Origin: Heterohyrax brucei
Lineage: Eukaryota > Chordata > Mammalia > Hyracoidea > Procaviidae
Direction: 5' to 3'
Assembly: GCA_028571685.1 (NCBI GenBank)
Contig: CM053144.1
Span: 97,246,171-97,310,170, forward strand
DNA length: 64,000 nucleotides
Each line of letters begins with the position of its first letter. Position 1 is the first letter of the stretch. The position numbers were made by a program, and so were the translations under genes. Of the stretch, positions 11,138 through 23,000 are shown piece after piece. The notes beneath the pieces were generated by a model. It saw nothing but the letters and a program-made list of their open reading frames with translations. It ran no database searches and was not told where the DNA came from.

Positions 11138-11170
11138 TTTTCTCGGTGGCACTTGGCTTGGCTCGGCTAT
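11138..11170 (+). mobile_element. AfroSINE 3'-tail fragment
   Basis: 'tctcggtggcacttggcttg' and a 'gctcggct' end resemble only the extreme 3' end and (TTGGC)-type tail of an AfroSINE. A related tail-only copy with a better-kept body lies at 28388-28454. Confidence 0.4.
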
Positions 11171-12681
11171 TATTTAACATGTATCCTGGTACAGTTTCAA
11201 GTTATATTCTTCTAAGTTGGTTCCCATTAACATATACGAATAATTCCTGTCTCACTCTACAAACCTCATTAAACTTCATATCCAAGGCCACCTCTCCATG
11301 CTAACATACCCTCTCACTCCAGAAGACACACAATTATTATAACAAAATAAAATTTCCCTTGTAAGAAATTTATACAGTGAAGAAAAGATGGAGAGCAAAA
11401 ATGAAATGTTGTTTAAGACAGGGTCTTATAAAAGGGGCTTCATGGAACACTCAGAATTTTATAAACATTGAGCTAAGTTATTATTGTAGAGGAATTATTT
11501 TTCTATTAAAACAGATCTTATATTCTCTTTCTTGTCCAATATTTTATTAAGCAAAAAGTTATCATCATTGTTAATAAGCCTTAGATGGGATATATAAACA
11601 CATTTAAAAAGCTGGTATTTGGTATAGTATATATTGGTAGAGTAATAGTAAAACAAACAAACAAAATTATCCTAAAGAAAATAATGTGCTCCAGTGAGTA
11701 AATTATTATAAGACATAGCCTAGGACATATAGGGGACAAAAAAAGAAGAAGAAGAAGAAGAAGAAGAAGAAGAACTTAACAAATTACTATTGTTTGGAAA
11801 ACAATCACATTAACTGTTTTGTAACATTGAAATGCAATATATGTAATTTATTAACAATGTGATTTTTGATTTAGGAAAGTGAGGGAAAAGTTGATGAGAC
11901 TTAGTGACTATTGCTTTGACTGGAAGAGTTGTGAAAACACATTCTGCATAACCAAGTCAAGTGTGTTTTTCCCTATCTCCTTAGCACAGAGCAGAGTACC
12001 ATGCTTTCTGGGGAGACCTAGGCTGAGGTGAATGATTGGTTACATTTGGGAACAAACTGGCGAGCCCTTCAGTGCTTTCATTTTTATGGAAATGGATACT
12101 GAAAAGATGGTACATAAAGATCCATTTAAAACTACTAAATATTCACAAAATAATGCCATGTGAAAAAGGTAAATCTAAGCTATTGATTCCTCTCAAAAAC
12201 ATAACAAGTTAGGCTAAAATAATAAAGAGAAGACAATAGAATATATACAATACTATAGCTAATTTTATTTGGATGAAAAATGGATGATGCCTACTGAAAC
12301 TCAATATCTCCAAAGAATAGCTCTGAGATTCCAGCTCATTGACTAGTGCTTTGCTGAATATTTCTGTATAAGTCAAGAGTAATATATTGCTCAAATTAAC
12401 TTATAACCCTTATGCCCTATTTACTAAAACTGAGCCCTGACACAAGTATATACCATAGCCCCATCCACACTTAAACACTCAAACTACCAGTATGACATAG
12501 TCACCTGAAGACTATAATTGGACTTTAAAAGTAGCATAATCAATCAGATTTTAAAAGTAACATAAGCAAATAGGAAAGGGATGGAGGCTATGGGAGCAAT
12601 CTGCCCTAGCACGAAAGAGGATGCTACCACTGACATTGTTTAAAATTTCTGGTACACGATGTTGAAAAGCAATCTGACTTT
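11171..12681. other. No recognised gene; contains an (AAG)n tract
   Basis: AT-rich sequence with no assignable gene. The only clear structure is the AAG microsatellite at 11744-11774. Small reading frames are unsupported. Confidence 0.5.
11744..11774. repeat. (AAG)n microsatellite
   Basis: About ten uninterrupted AAG/GAA triplets following an A-rich start. Confidence 0.95.
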
Positions 12682-12689
12682 TCCAGGGC

Positions 12690-12824
12690 TTCAAACTGGT
12701 TCATTCCAATTTGAACCCCTAGTGAGAATTTGCATTTCCACCCCAGATATACTGAAACAGAATCTACATTTTAGCATGATCCCCAGAGTATTCTTGTGTA
12801 TAATACATTTTGAGAACCACTCTA
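12690..12824 (+). mobile_element. MER5-like hAT-Charlie fragment, 3' part
   Basis: 'gagaatttgcatttccaccc', 'actgaaacagaatctacatt' and the terminal 'ttttgagaaccactc' match the 3' part of MER5-type non-autonomous hAT elements, including the terminal inverted repeat. The 5' half of an element follows directly, so the two pieces lie in permuted order. Confidence 0.7.
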
Positions 12825-12920
12825 CTAGTGGTTCTCAGAGTTGGTCCCTCACCAGCAGCATTAGCATTGCCTGGGAACTTGTTAGAAATGCAGATTCTCA
12901 GCAGGGGTTAGAAACAGAAT
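12825..12920 (+). mobile_element. MER5-like hAT-Charlie fragment, 5' part
   Basis: 'tagtggttctcagagttggt', 'accagcagcattagcattgc' and 'gggaacttgttagaaatgca' are the 5' terminal repeat and head of a MER5A-type element. It breaks off about 95 bp in. Confidence 0.8.
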
Positions 12921-13034
12921 GAACAAGTTAGAAGTCTTGGACTTTTCATCAGTTTTACTGCTGTTGTATTTTCTAAAGACTTTAGCCCATTACTGCCAGT
13001 ACCTGTAGTATGGTACGCTTCCACTGCCCTCACC

Positions 13035-13559
13035 TGTCATGGCTTGAATCGTGTTCCCCCCAAAATAAGTGTAGCATGTGGCTAAGCCATAATTCCTTAT
13101 ATTCTATGATTGTCCTCCACTGTGTGATTTTTCTTATGCTGTATGTTAAAGGATTAGCGTGGGACTGTAAATCTCTTTATAAAATCACCTCCCTGCTCCA
13201 CTGTATAAGGAGTTTCCCCCAGAGTATGTCTTGTCCTACCCTGAATCTTTTCATCCTGCAAGAGATAAAAGGAAAGGGAAGCAAGCAGAGAACTGGGAAC
13301 CTCACACCACCAAGAAAGCTACACCAAGAGAAGAGTGTGTCCTTCACACCTGAGGTTCCTGTGCCAAGACACCTCCTGGACAAAGACTGATGCAATACAG
13401 GACCTTTCTTGAGAGCCAACAGGGGAAAAAGCTTTCCCCTGGAGTGGATATCCTGAATTTGGACTTGTAGCCTACCAGACTGTGTAAGAATAAACTTTCC
13501 TTCGTTAAAGCCATCCACTCATGAAATTTCTGTTAGAGTAGCACTAGCTGACTAAAACA
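13035..13559 (+). mobile_element. Solo LTR, ERVL-MaLR family (copy 1)
   Basis: A 525-bp LTR beginning TGTCATGG and ending CTAAAACA, with an AATAAA polyadenylation signal at 13489-13494 and the MaLR-type end ('aaagccatccact...'). It is flanked by a perfect 5-bp target-site duplication, TCACC (13030-13034 and 13560-13564), so it is a complete solo LTR left by recombination. It is one of five copies of this family in the window. No internal region is present. It is a fossil of moderate age. Confidence 0.85.
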
Positions 13560-13564
13560 TCACC

Positions 13565-14734
13565 ACTCTGCCCCTTGGTTTGCCATTGTGAGCATCTTTG
13601 CTTGAGAAGCCACATCCTTATCTCACTTAATATAAACATACTACTCACTTAATGTTATATTTTACTCTCTTAACATTAACTACTAGGGTAAGACAGTTTG
13701 TTTACTCCAAGAGAGCAGGAGTCAAGGGCCAAGAAGAGCAAAGGAAGGAGAAAGGGTGACATAAAAGTACATTTCTGAGGTCTTTGCCATGGCAATGGGG
13801 GTTAAATTCCATTGACTTCCAGACAGGTTTACAGAAGTGTTCCCAGGAAAGTAGGAGGTACAGCATTTCATTTTTACACTACTTCCATACTGACTTGCGG
13901 AGCTTTGCCCCGGGATAAGTACAACTAAGGTTGATGGATTTCTTTTTCTCTTTTTAGAAATAATTCTTATTAATATTATTCTTTTACTACTGTTTTCCAC
14001 AACAACAAGATCTGAAACCAGAGATGGTTCAAGAAGATGTGATATAAAGCTCTACACGTTATGCTAAATTATTTATTAGAAGTCACTTTGATTTGGCAAC
14101 GTTAATAATTTACAGTTTTATAGTGCTTTCTCAAATGTACTTACATTTAATTCTCACAATAATATACGAAGTTGATGGTAACAGCAGCAGTAGCAGTAGC
14201 CTACATATTTCAGAGAGGAGGACTGCTTTCCTCAAATCAACACATATCAATCTGTAGACCAAGAACTTTAACTCCTCTGCAATGATCTTTCTATATTATA
14301 TATCATTTCTTCTTTCAAAAAATGGAAGTATATATTACAGATACCCTTGCTTGATACTTCCACCTCCTGTATGTGTACTGTTTGAATATTAAAATAAAAA
14401 ATTTGATTCATGCTGATTTGGGGGCATTAACTGTAATAATGAAAATGGATGCAGAGAAAATATGTACAATAATGATGCCCTTATTGTCATGGCCAAACTA
14501 TTCAACTAATTTGATTTGTCATGATCTATGGAGCTGAAGGGCAATACAGTAGCCAGACTTCAGAATAGCACTAGACTCCAGCCATTGTTATGTCCTGGCA
14601 CTTAACGCCCCTATAAATCCTCTCTCACACTAAATAAGCTGACCTGTGTAACTAACGGAATAGGGCAGAAATGGTTTCTGTGGTTGTGTAAAAAAAAGAT
14701 ATGTCCTTGTTCTCCTTTAGATTACTTTCTCAGG
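13565..14734. other. No recognised gene
   Basis: Mostly unassigned sequence. A MIR- or L2-like trace is possible around 14100-14175 ('tagtgctttctcaaatgtac', 'ttaattctcacaataat'), but too weak to call separately. The minus-strand reading frame at 13722-14000 has no recognisable domain. Confidence 0.45.
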
Positions 14735-14975
14735 AGGAAAAAGCCAGCTGCCATATGGTGAGGATGCTCAAGCAGTGTTATGGAGAAGCTGTGAGGGCAA
14801 GGAAGTGAGGCCTCTCTCTAACAACTTGCACTAACTTGCTAGGAAAGTAAATCAACTTGTAAACAAATCCTTCAGGTCCAATCAGTCCTTTATACGACCT
14901 CAATCACAGGACAGACTCTTAATCAGAACCACCCATCGAAGTCACTACTACATTCTTAACTCACAAAAATTTGGG
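14735..14975 (+). mobile_element. MLT1-like ERVL-MaLR LTR fragment
   Basis: The order of landmarks 'tgctcaagcagtgttatgga', 'ggcaaggaagtgaggcctct', 'tcttaatcagaaccaccca' follows the MLT1-type LTR consensus. Both ends are gone. An ancient, much diverged fossil. Confidence 0.55.
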
Positions 14976-15791
14976 GGCAATTTTTTTTTTATTTTAATTT
15001 TTCCTTTAAGCTGGTACCCTTTGAAATAATTTGTTATACAGTAATGGGTAATTAAATGAGAATCTAGAAATAAGAAGTTTTGCCACTAGTTTTCATCACT
15101 TTGAGAGTACCTGACTGTTCTACATTCTCAAAACTGACAAGAAGAATCATGAGTCATTATAAATTCTGTCTCCCAAGATTCATACTGTGAAGCTTCTTCA
15201 AGAGAAATTTCCCAGTATGTAAGGAATTACATTTGTTATTATAATAATTAAACATATCTTGCTTGTAGTCTAAAATGAATCTGCTCTAAATAAATCCCAA
15301 ACTAACAAGTTCTAGTCTATACCAAGCAGTGTTAGCATGAGGTTTCAAGAATCTGTATGTGTTTGGCTTACTATGTCATGCCAGCTCATATAGGGTATTT
15401 CAGTCAGAATATGAATGTCTTAGACTAGTACCTTACATAGTCTCAAGGTGACTCACGGCTAATAATAATGAGATTTATTGATCTGAATAATTCACCTGAA
15501 GATGGTTAGTACAGCATATGCTATAAAAGGATAGGGAGGGATATTATAATTTGCTCAAAGGATTGCTCTAAATTACAAATGCAGAGTAAGTTAAGTAACA
15601 GGCAATGCATTGTTTTAATGAACCAATTATAAGACATAAATAAAAATCAGATGTTGAATAAATAAATAATAAAAATAATTTTAAAAGTAATAATAAATAG
15701 GAGCCAAAGCCAAGGAAGGGAATTTATAAAGACAGCTGCAACTGTTCACCACAAACAACTACATTCTACTATTTTGGGGGAAGATGACAGT
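14976..15791. other. No recognised feature
   Basis: AT-rich sequence. An 'aataaataaat' patch near 15656-15700 is low-complexity only. Confidence 0.5.
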
Positions 15792-16545
15792 GCTGTTGTT
15801 GCTGTTGTTAGGTACCATTGAGTCAGTTCTGACTCACAGTGCCCTATATACAACAGAAAAAAACACACTCTCTTGTCCTGCCCCATCCTCACTGTTTTTG
15901 AGCCATTATTGCAACCACTGTGTTGATCCATCTCACTGAGGGTCTTCCTCTTTTAAGCAGACCCTTTACCTTAGCAAGCATGACGTCCTCCTCCAGTAAC
16001 ACATTCAAATTACTCAAGACAAAGCTTTGCCATTCTCACTCCAAAGGAGCATTCTAGCTGTAATTCTTCCAAGACAGATGCATTCATTCTTCTGATAATT
16101 CATAGTATGTTCAATCTTCTTAACCAACACCATAATTCAATTCTGCTTTGGTCTTTTTTCTTCATTGGCCACCTTTCATGAATATATGAGGCAATAAAAA
16201 CTACTGTAACTTGAGTTAGGCATGCCTTAGTCCTCAAAGTGACATCTTAGTCACTTCAGAGAAATATTTCACAGCAGATTTGTCAATGTAATTCATAGTC
16301 TGAATTTCTGACTGCTGCTTCCATGAGTGTAGAGTGTACATCTAAGCAAAATGAAATCTTTGACATTTTCAATCTTTTTTCTGTTTATCATGATGTTGCT
16401 TATTTGTCCAGTTATAAAGATTTTTATTTTCTTTATGTTGAAGTATAATCCAGGGAAGTCAGTCAATTTAGAAAGTTGTCTTTGATCTTCATCACTAAAT
16501 GCTTCAAGTCTTCTTCATTTTCAGCAAACAAGGTAGTATTATATG
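15792..16545 (-). mobile_element. RTE-type LINE, 3' portion
   Basis: Read on the minus strand this ends with 'gagtcagaactgactcaatg' and (AAC)n. The '+' text 'tgctgttgttgctgttgtta' and 'accattgagtcagttctgac' is its reverse. About 750 bp of RTE coding region is present, up to an RT-proximal landmark ('tcatcactaaatgcttcaag', 'tcagcaaacaaggtagt'), the reverse of the box found at 29440-29560. Stops and indels are present. Confidence 0.8.
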
Positions 16546-16799
16546 CATATAATAATAATATCTAACATATTTATAGAATATATAATAATAATATATAGCA
16601 TTTATGAAGCACTTTATATATTTTGTTAAGTACTTTACACTAATTATCATAGTTAATCCTCACAAGTGCATTTGAAAGTAGTCCTCCTTTTACTAAACCA
16701 TCCTTGGTACAGTATACAAACTGTAATTTCTATCATTTAAGTGGACAAACCAAAGAACCTATCTTGGCCACATATTCCACCATTTCACTTGTTAACTGA
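16546..16799. repeat. AT-rich (AAT/ATA) patch and MIR/L2-like trace
   Basis: 16540-16600 is rich in 'ataataata'. 16600-16680 ('catttatgaagcactttata', 'gttaatcctcacaagtgc') has the shape of a MIR or L2 3' region and is heavily diverged. Confidence 0.45.
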
Positions 16800-18118
16800 C
16801 TCTTATATCAAATTCTAGAAAATGACCTATACTCGTGGATTCCAATCCCTAGACTCTCATTCTTTTGGGGATACATTTCACCTCTGTTACCTCAACAAAA
16901 TTGTTCTTGTGAAGTCACCAATGACTTTCCAATTTTAAAACTCCTTAGTCAATTCTTAATATCATATCTTATGTGACACAGCTTACCAAACTTTAAGTAG
17001 TTCATTCACTTGGTTCTAGGATGCTACATTCTATGACTGTACTCTATGGTTCTGCTCCAACAGGACTACCTTCTTTCTTAGCAGCCCTTAGATGTTTATT
17101 CCTCATTTTTCCAGTTCTAAGTGTGAGAGTATTCCAGGTAGAGTTCTTGAGTATTGTCTCTTTTCTATCTGTAGACAGTTCTTCAGTGATCCCATTCCAT
17201 GTTCTACCTGTAAACACTATTTATACATTGAGGGTTCATAAATTTATACCGGCAGCAAAGATCTCAACTGTGTACTCCAGATTCATATCCAGCCCCATCA
17301 CTATGTTTTCTTTTGAATGTATAGTAGACATATCAATGTCAATATGCCCAAAACTGAGCTTTTGATCCTCCTAAACTTTAGCCTTCCCTGTTTCAAGTGA
17401 CTGATAATTAATTCTTCTAATAGCTTGGCTCAGCGATGTTGAAGTCCTCACTGACTCTTTTCCTTCTCTCATACCTCATATTCAATATATCAAATATTCT
17501 GTTGATTATCTTCATGATGTATCCAGAATCTAACCACTTCTATCTTTGAGAAACCTACAGCTTATCCCAACAGTATAGTTTGAGTTATATGTGTGATCAT
17601 GTTGCTCCTCTGCTTAAAATGTTCGAATGGTCTTACTCTGTGTCAAATTAACTTTTTAAAACATTGTACAAGACCAAAATTATCTGGCCTTTTATTACCT
17701 TTCTGCCTAATTTCCTACTACTCTCTCCCCCATTTATGCCATTGTTAACCATACTACCCCAGTCCTTAGAACATGCTAGCACATACCTGCTTCAGGGGTT
17801 TTGTTCTTTATTACAGACTCTATTTTCAAATACTTGGCTGACCCATCACTCATTCTATTCCAGTCTTGGTACAAATTTATCTTTTCTAGTGAACTGTTTA
17901 TTGAGGATAGTATTTTAAAATGGAAATTACACATGAACTGCCTAATACTACCTTTCCTAGCTGTAGTTTTCTCTATTATGCCGTGATCATCTCATTGTCT
18001 CACATATTGTGTAATTTACTTATCACTCTTTAGCAGAATATGACCTCTATGAGGGTTATGTTTTGATAAAGCTTTGTTTGTGCCTAGTTTGATGCCAAAT
18101 ACACAATTAAAACAATAA
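16800..18118 (+). mobile_element. L2 LINE, long remnant with RT region
   Basis: An unusually long L2 piece. Landmarks in L2 order are: 'gaagtcaccaatgactttcc'; 'ccagattcatatccagcccc'; 'aatatgcccaaaactgagct'; 'tatccagaatctaaccactt'; 'tgatcatgttgctcctctgc'; and the 3' region 'tgacctctatgagggttatg'. The older RT coding frame is broken throughout, as expected for an element that died before the placental radiation. An AfroSINE inserted near its 3' tail, which resumes at 18276. Confidence 0.75.
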
Positions 18119-18119
18119 C

Positions 18120-18275
18120 AAGCCCATTGCCATCCAGCTAACTGTGACACATAGCAACCCTAAAGGACAGAATGGAACTGTCTCATAGCATTTCCAAGGA
18201 ACAGCTGCTGAATTTGAACAGCCAGTCGTTTGGTTACCAGCTGAATACTTAACCACTGTACCACCAGGGCTCCTA
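18120..18275 (-). mobile_element. AfroSINE
   Basis: Reverse copy. '+' text runs from the SINE 3' end ('agcccattgccatccagcta', 'tgacacatagcaaccctaaa') to the tRNA-like head ('taaccactgtaccaccaggg'). About 155 bp. It splits the L2 element at its 3' tail. Confidence 0.85.
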
Positions 18276-18312
18276 ACACACAGTAGACACTCACCAAGTC
18301 ATTCAATGAGCT
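18276..18312 (+). mobile_element. L2 3' tail after the SINE insertion
   Basis: 'acacacagtagacactcacc' and 'aagtcattcaatgag' continue the L2 3' end ('cacagtaggcactcaataaa'-like) that was cut off at 18118. Confidence 0.65.
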
Positions 18313-18450
18313 GGGCAATAGTAATAGCTGCATTTTATAGTAGAAGAAACAGAGTTCAAGTGATAAGTAAAGAATTTGTCTGAGGTCACATAGAGAGCTC
18401 ACTGCAGACTTGCTCAAGGTCACATAGCTAATTCACTGCAGAACTGCCTA
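18313..18450 (-). mobile_element. MIR-like SINE fragment
   Basis: 'cattttatagtagaagaaac', 'aggtcacatagagagctcac' and a second 'aaggtcacatagctaattca' match the MIR core pattern of 'gaggaaactgaggc' followed by 'aaggtcacacagctag'. The second box suggests two overlapping pieces or an internal repeat. Confidence 0.6.
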
Positions 18451-18514
18451 AGTCTTGATTGAGCTTTCAAGTACTATGCAGATATTGCTCCATGCTGGAG
18501 AACACAATGCATGA

Positions 18515-18715
18515 GAACTAAGTTTGAATCTAGTTTCCACATTTACTTTTTGTATGACTTTTAATAGGATATTTAACCTCTAAACCATGATATCCTCAGC
18601 TGAAAAATGAGACTCGTGATGAAACACACTTTTTAGATTGCTTTGAACATTAAATGAGTTACAGACTGTCTATAACATTTTATGCACATGACTGAAAAAC
18701 TATAAACAACAATTT
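18515..18715 (+). mobile_element. MIR SINE
   Basis: 'tttgaatctagtttccacat', 'tatttaacctctaaaccatg', 'atcctcagctgaaaaatgag' and 'ttgaacattaaatgagttac' follow the MIR consensus in order over 200 bp. Heavily diverged, as expected for MIR. Confidence 0.7.
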
Positions 18716-21619
18716 AGCAATATGTTTCTTTTTCTCATGTAATAAAAGATTTTGGTATAATCTTTGTATAGCAGTTATGGGTGCTGCAGAAACCAAAACT
18801 TTTCATGAACCCAATGTTGTAGTAAGGTGAAACATAGAACAAACAAAAATACTCATCCACAAATATACAAAATGGGAAAAATAACTTCTGTTCAAGTGAA
18901 AAGGAAGTCAAAGTAAAAACGTGACTTTCCCTCTCTGTCTGGCATCATTTTGGGTTTCAGTTATGTCCTTCATCATGTTATGTGTGCTACCAGGGTTTGT
19001 GTCACCAGTCATGTGTTAAGTGGGCCTTCACTTCATTTGAGTTACTGACAGATATCACAAGTGGGACAGCTGAGAATAGAACCTTGATATTGGCTGTTGG
19101 AAACTACCCTGTTCTTTGACACTGGCACTAGGAATCAAAGAAGTTGTGCTGTTATCACCCATATTCCTCATTTGTTTCTTAGATAATCATGAGAGATCTT
19201 GCCAAGTACACTGTTGAAATTCAGTCACAAATTGCCCTAGTCAAGATGCAAGCTTAATGTCTCTCTGTCTCCTCAGATTATGTTTCTTTCTGATTTCTTC
19301 AATCCTTGTCACCTAGGCTTTGAACCAGGAAATGAGCTTACATTTATCCCAGACATAATTAATTATTGCTTTCACCAAGAAAACACTCCCTGCAAATCCC
19401 TACGATCATTTGCTTGCTTACACACCTTCCAATTGCAGTGATTAACTGTACACACTGGAAAATTACTTTCCACCATTCTACCACCAGACTGGTGGTCTCT
19501 TGTAGGGTCCTGAAAAGGCCCAGTCAGTTCTCCTCCCCTGAACATTTTTATCTGTTCTCATGGAGTTACCAACCATGGAGTTACTAACTGTTGATCCCTA
19601 AATCGATGACATTTTCTTTCAAGCTCTAATCTCCTATCACTAGCTGCCTACCATCACTAACTTATACTAAGATGTTCCATAGGCCCATTTGAATTATCAC
19701 ATTCCAATCTACTGATCTACTCCCCATTATCATCCTCAAAAGTCCAGATGGAACCAACAATTAAGCACTCAACTTGTACTCTGTGACACTTGAGATACTG
19801 AGATACCTCAGAAGACAAACCTTGTAATCTGCTTCTGAAAGGTCACAGCCTTGAATACCCAAAGAAGCTGGTCTATGCCGCACACAGTGGAATCAGAACC
19901 AAGTGGGAGGCCACTGGTTGGTTGGTTACTGTCACCCTCACTGTAGCTCAACCTGTGTTTGTCTTCTTATGACACTGTTAAGTCCTCAGTTAAATCCAGC
20001 ACACATGTACTACTATTGCTTGGATACTTATGCAAGAACAGTTCTAAGTACCTTGTACACAAACTTTACAGTACTTGGTCCAGAAGAGAAACAAATGAAC
20101 TAAATGATGAAAACATTGACTTAAATAACCCTAAAAAATAGGTGTTTACATACGCATAACAGATACAGCTGAAGCACTATCTTTATGAATATAAGTGGTC
20201 TTCACAGTTGTGTAAAGCACACAAAGAAAACTGGGCACATAGAGATATTTTGCAGCATTTTACACAGAGGAAACATCCTCATGAGGTCGACATCATCACA
20301 CCTATCCGTGAATAACTTCATAACACAAAGGGATATAAGATGTATCTCGAAGATGAAGCGAGCAGGAGGAAGGGCTAAGATAAGTAGTCTAAACGTTTCA
20401 ATGAGCATACGAGACATATCACTGGGTGTTGAGAAGATAAAAGTGATAAAAATATGTATAAATTTCTCATAGGTGGCATCAGGTCACATCAATGTCACCT
20501 GGAAACACCTTGAAACATATTCTGCAGTTTGCACTCAATGAAAAACTTAGTTTATGTCTTGGCATAACTTGTATTGACTTGTGCAAATATCCCTATGTGA
20601 AAGCTACCATGCATTTATAGAATATTGGCTCTGTGCCTGACTCTGGTCTGCGTTTTGATACATTGTCAAAAAATAATCCATTCATTCTGGAAATCATAGC
20701 CTGAAGCTATTATGCAATCTACTTTATTGTAATACATTTGCATATATGTAAAGAACAAAGTCGCAAGACTACTAAGAGAGAAAGTATAATGCAATTCTTA
20801 GTGGTTGATAGGTTTCAGGGCCAATCTGAAAGATGAATGTGATCAGACCTATAAAAGTGCTCTTTAAAATTCCCCAAATCCAAGGTCACAGCAGTAGTAG
20901 CAACAGCACATTTCTCTTTATCCTGTGCCCTTGATAATGTCTTTTACCATTTCCAACTTTTCAATTTGTACTTTATATTTCTAACCTTTCTTTGCTGACA
21001 CAGGTATAGTACAAGTAGAGAAGGAAGAGAAACAAAGAAACTAAGAAGGGGAAATCAGTGGTAACCGAGAGACTTAAAAATGTGGGTATGAGATCATTTA
21101 GCAGAATGAGGCAGAGGTTTAAAAAGCCTGGTGGTGGACAGTGACTTCCCTACATCAGCTTCCTGCCCATGTGCCTGTGGTTTCTGAACAACAGGAGACA
21201 GGCAATGGTTTAGAAGGCCCTTGAAAGATGCGGAAGTTTTTGCAACTTTCTTAGACCACATCTTGCAAGAGGCTGCTTTTGCCAAGTATCTGTCAGACTG
21301 AGACTTAATCCAGGAGATGATGTTCATTGACTTGGTGTTCAAGCCTCTGTCTGGCCTTACACACAAAGACTGAAATTTGAGTGACAGGACAAAATGGAAT
21401 CAGGAAGAGTCATGGACAGTCTCCTGGCCAAGAAAATGTTCTAAAGAGAACTAAACTGCACAATCTGCAATACTCACTATGTGTTAAAATACACAGGACT
21501 TTAAATTCAAGAACTCAAGGCTGTCATAGAGTACTTGAATTAAATTAGTAACTGAATTGGTTTTGTTGATCCTGACCGCCTAATTTCTGGTCTAAACCAT
21601 ACAAAAACAAAGAAAATAA
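18716..21619. other. No recognised gene
   Basis: About 2.9 kb without an assignable gene. Scattered L2/MIR-like hints (for example 20010-20080, 'ttggatacttatgcaagaac') are too weak to annotate. The reading frames at 19366-19587, 20185-20472 and 21094-21366 show no domain, and nothing suggests splice-bounded exons. Confidence 0.45.
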
Positions 21620-21775
21620 TAACCCATTGCCTTTGAGTCAATTCTGACTCACAGAGACTCTAAAGGACAGAGCAGAATTGCTCCATAGGGTTTCCAAACT
21701 GCAGCTGGTGGGTTCTAACAGCTGGCCCATGTTTTACTGCTGAGTTCTTTAACCACCGCACCATCAGGGCTTCTA
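21620..21775 (-). mobile_element. AfroSINE
   Basis: 'aacccattgcctttgagtca', 'ctccatagggtttccaaact' and 'taaccaccgcaccatcaggg' are the reverse of the AfroSINE 3' end, middle and tRNA-like head. About 155 bp, near full length. Confidence 0.88.
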
Positions 21776-23000
21776 AAATCAGCAGTTGGCTGAAAAAAAT
21801 GAAAATAAAATTTCAACACAACATTTGAAACAAGTGCAAGACTCTTGTGAGAGTTTCTTCTGCAAAGAAGTACAGTATCTCCCTGACTTAAAGAGCAGAG
21901 TATTTTTTTTTTAACTCCATTGTCTTATCAGTGGATGACGAACAAGACCAATTATGATCCTCTGCTGGTCTCATCTTGTTCCCTTCTTTGAAGATGTACT
22001 CCCTTACACTGTTGTTTGTAACTGAAGATCATCTCTTAGTTTTTCCTTTGAATGAAACTCCTGAAGGTTCAAGTCTTTTTTGTTGTTGGTGGTGGTTCTT
22101 GTGGGGGTGGAGATTGGATTGTACTGAAGCTATTGTTCAGTGCCAGTCTTATCAAAATAAATTTGGTAGCTGAAACCTCTCATATCCTTCTCCACATTGT
22201 TTTTCTTCAGAGATTTCTCTATAATCTACCAGAGTATTTTTAGAAACTCAGACACAAACTCCTAAATGTAACAATATCCTGCTAATTAGAGGCCATGCAC
22301 TAATTAATCATTGTCTAGTATCATCACCCTCGCCCATTTTTACCATGCTAATTCCTTTTTCTCCCCCACAGTGTCTGTCTCTGATATATTACTTATGCTT
22401 CTTCTTCAAGCTTATTGCTTAATAATATGAAATAAGTCATAATAAAGGCCACCAGTAACTTCATTAATCATTGAAATATCAGTAAGACGTTTTATTCTGT
22501 CTGATATGGTCAGTTACTTTGGTACGGTTATTTGTGTTGAGGATTTTGAACAAAGTTCAAATCACTCTATATTCAACAATCTGACTTTAAATTCACATAA
22601 AGCTCAGCTGGAAAAGCCATTTGTGAAAGCGTAGTGCAAAATGCCAACATTTCCTTATCACAGGTGTCACGTGGCATCTTTAATCCCTCCTTATTTTCTC
22701 CCTAGAAAAATTGACTTAAGATTCATAAATATCTGAGATACTATCTCGATATATATCAAGAGTGAAGCATCGTCAGCACTGGGATAGAAACAGTGAGACA
22801 GAGACAGAGTTGGGGAGAGGTGGAGCAAAGGAGCTCCACAACGTCCAGGGCAGCACACAAAGTCACAGACAGAGCCCAGACAGCAAATCACCGCAGTGAA
22901 TGTTGTCCAGAAACTCACACTATCCCTACCAGTGTAAAAGCATTGACAAAACGTTTGAGGTAATGGACTCCTTTCACAAGCTCCTGTGACACCTGTCATG
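21776..23000. other. No recognised gene
   Basis: Unassigned sequence. The minus-strand frame 22691-22999 encodes a cysteine-rich 102-residue product without any family I recognise, and there is no evidence that it is real. Confidence 0.45.

Noticed and set aside
11744-11774. (AAG)n tract as an expandable disease-type repeat
   Set aside because: About ten triplets only, outside any gene; a common microsatellite.
13010-13390. 126-residue plus-strand frame
   Set aside because: Mostly inside the solo LTR at 13035-13559; related frames recur in the other LTR copies (28759, 47954) for that reason only.
20185-20472. 95-residue plus-strand frame in unassigned DNA
   Set aside because: No similarity recognised, and an overlapping antisense frame of similar length shows that neither is distinctive.
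22691-22999. Cysteine-rich 102-residue minus-strand frame
   Set aside because: No recognisable family, no supporting splice sites or promoter, and no codon bias; consistent with a chance frame.
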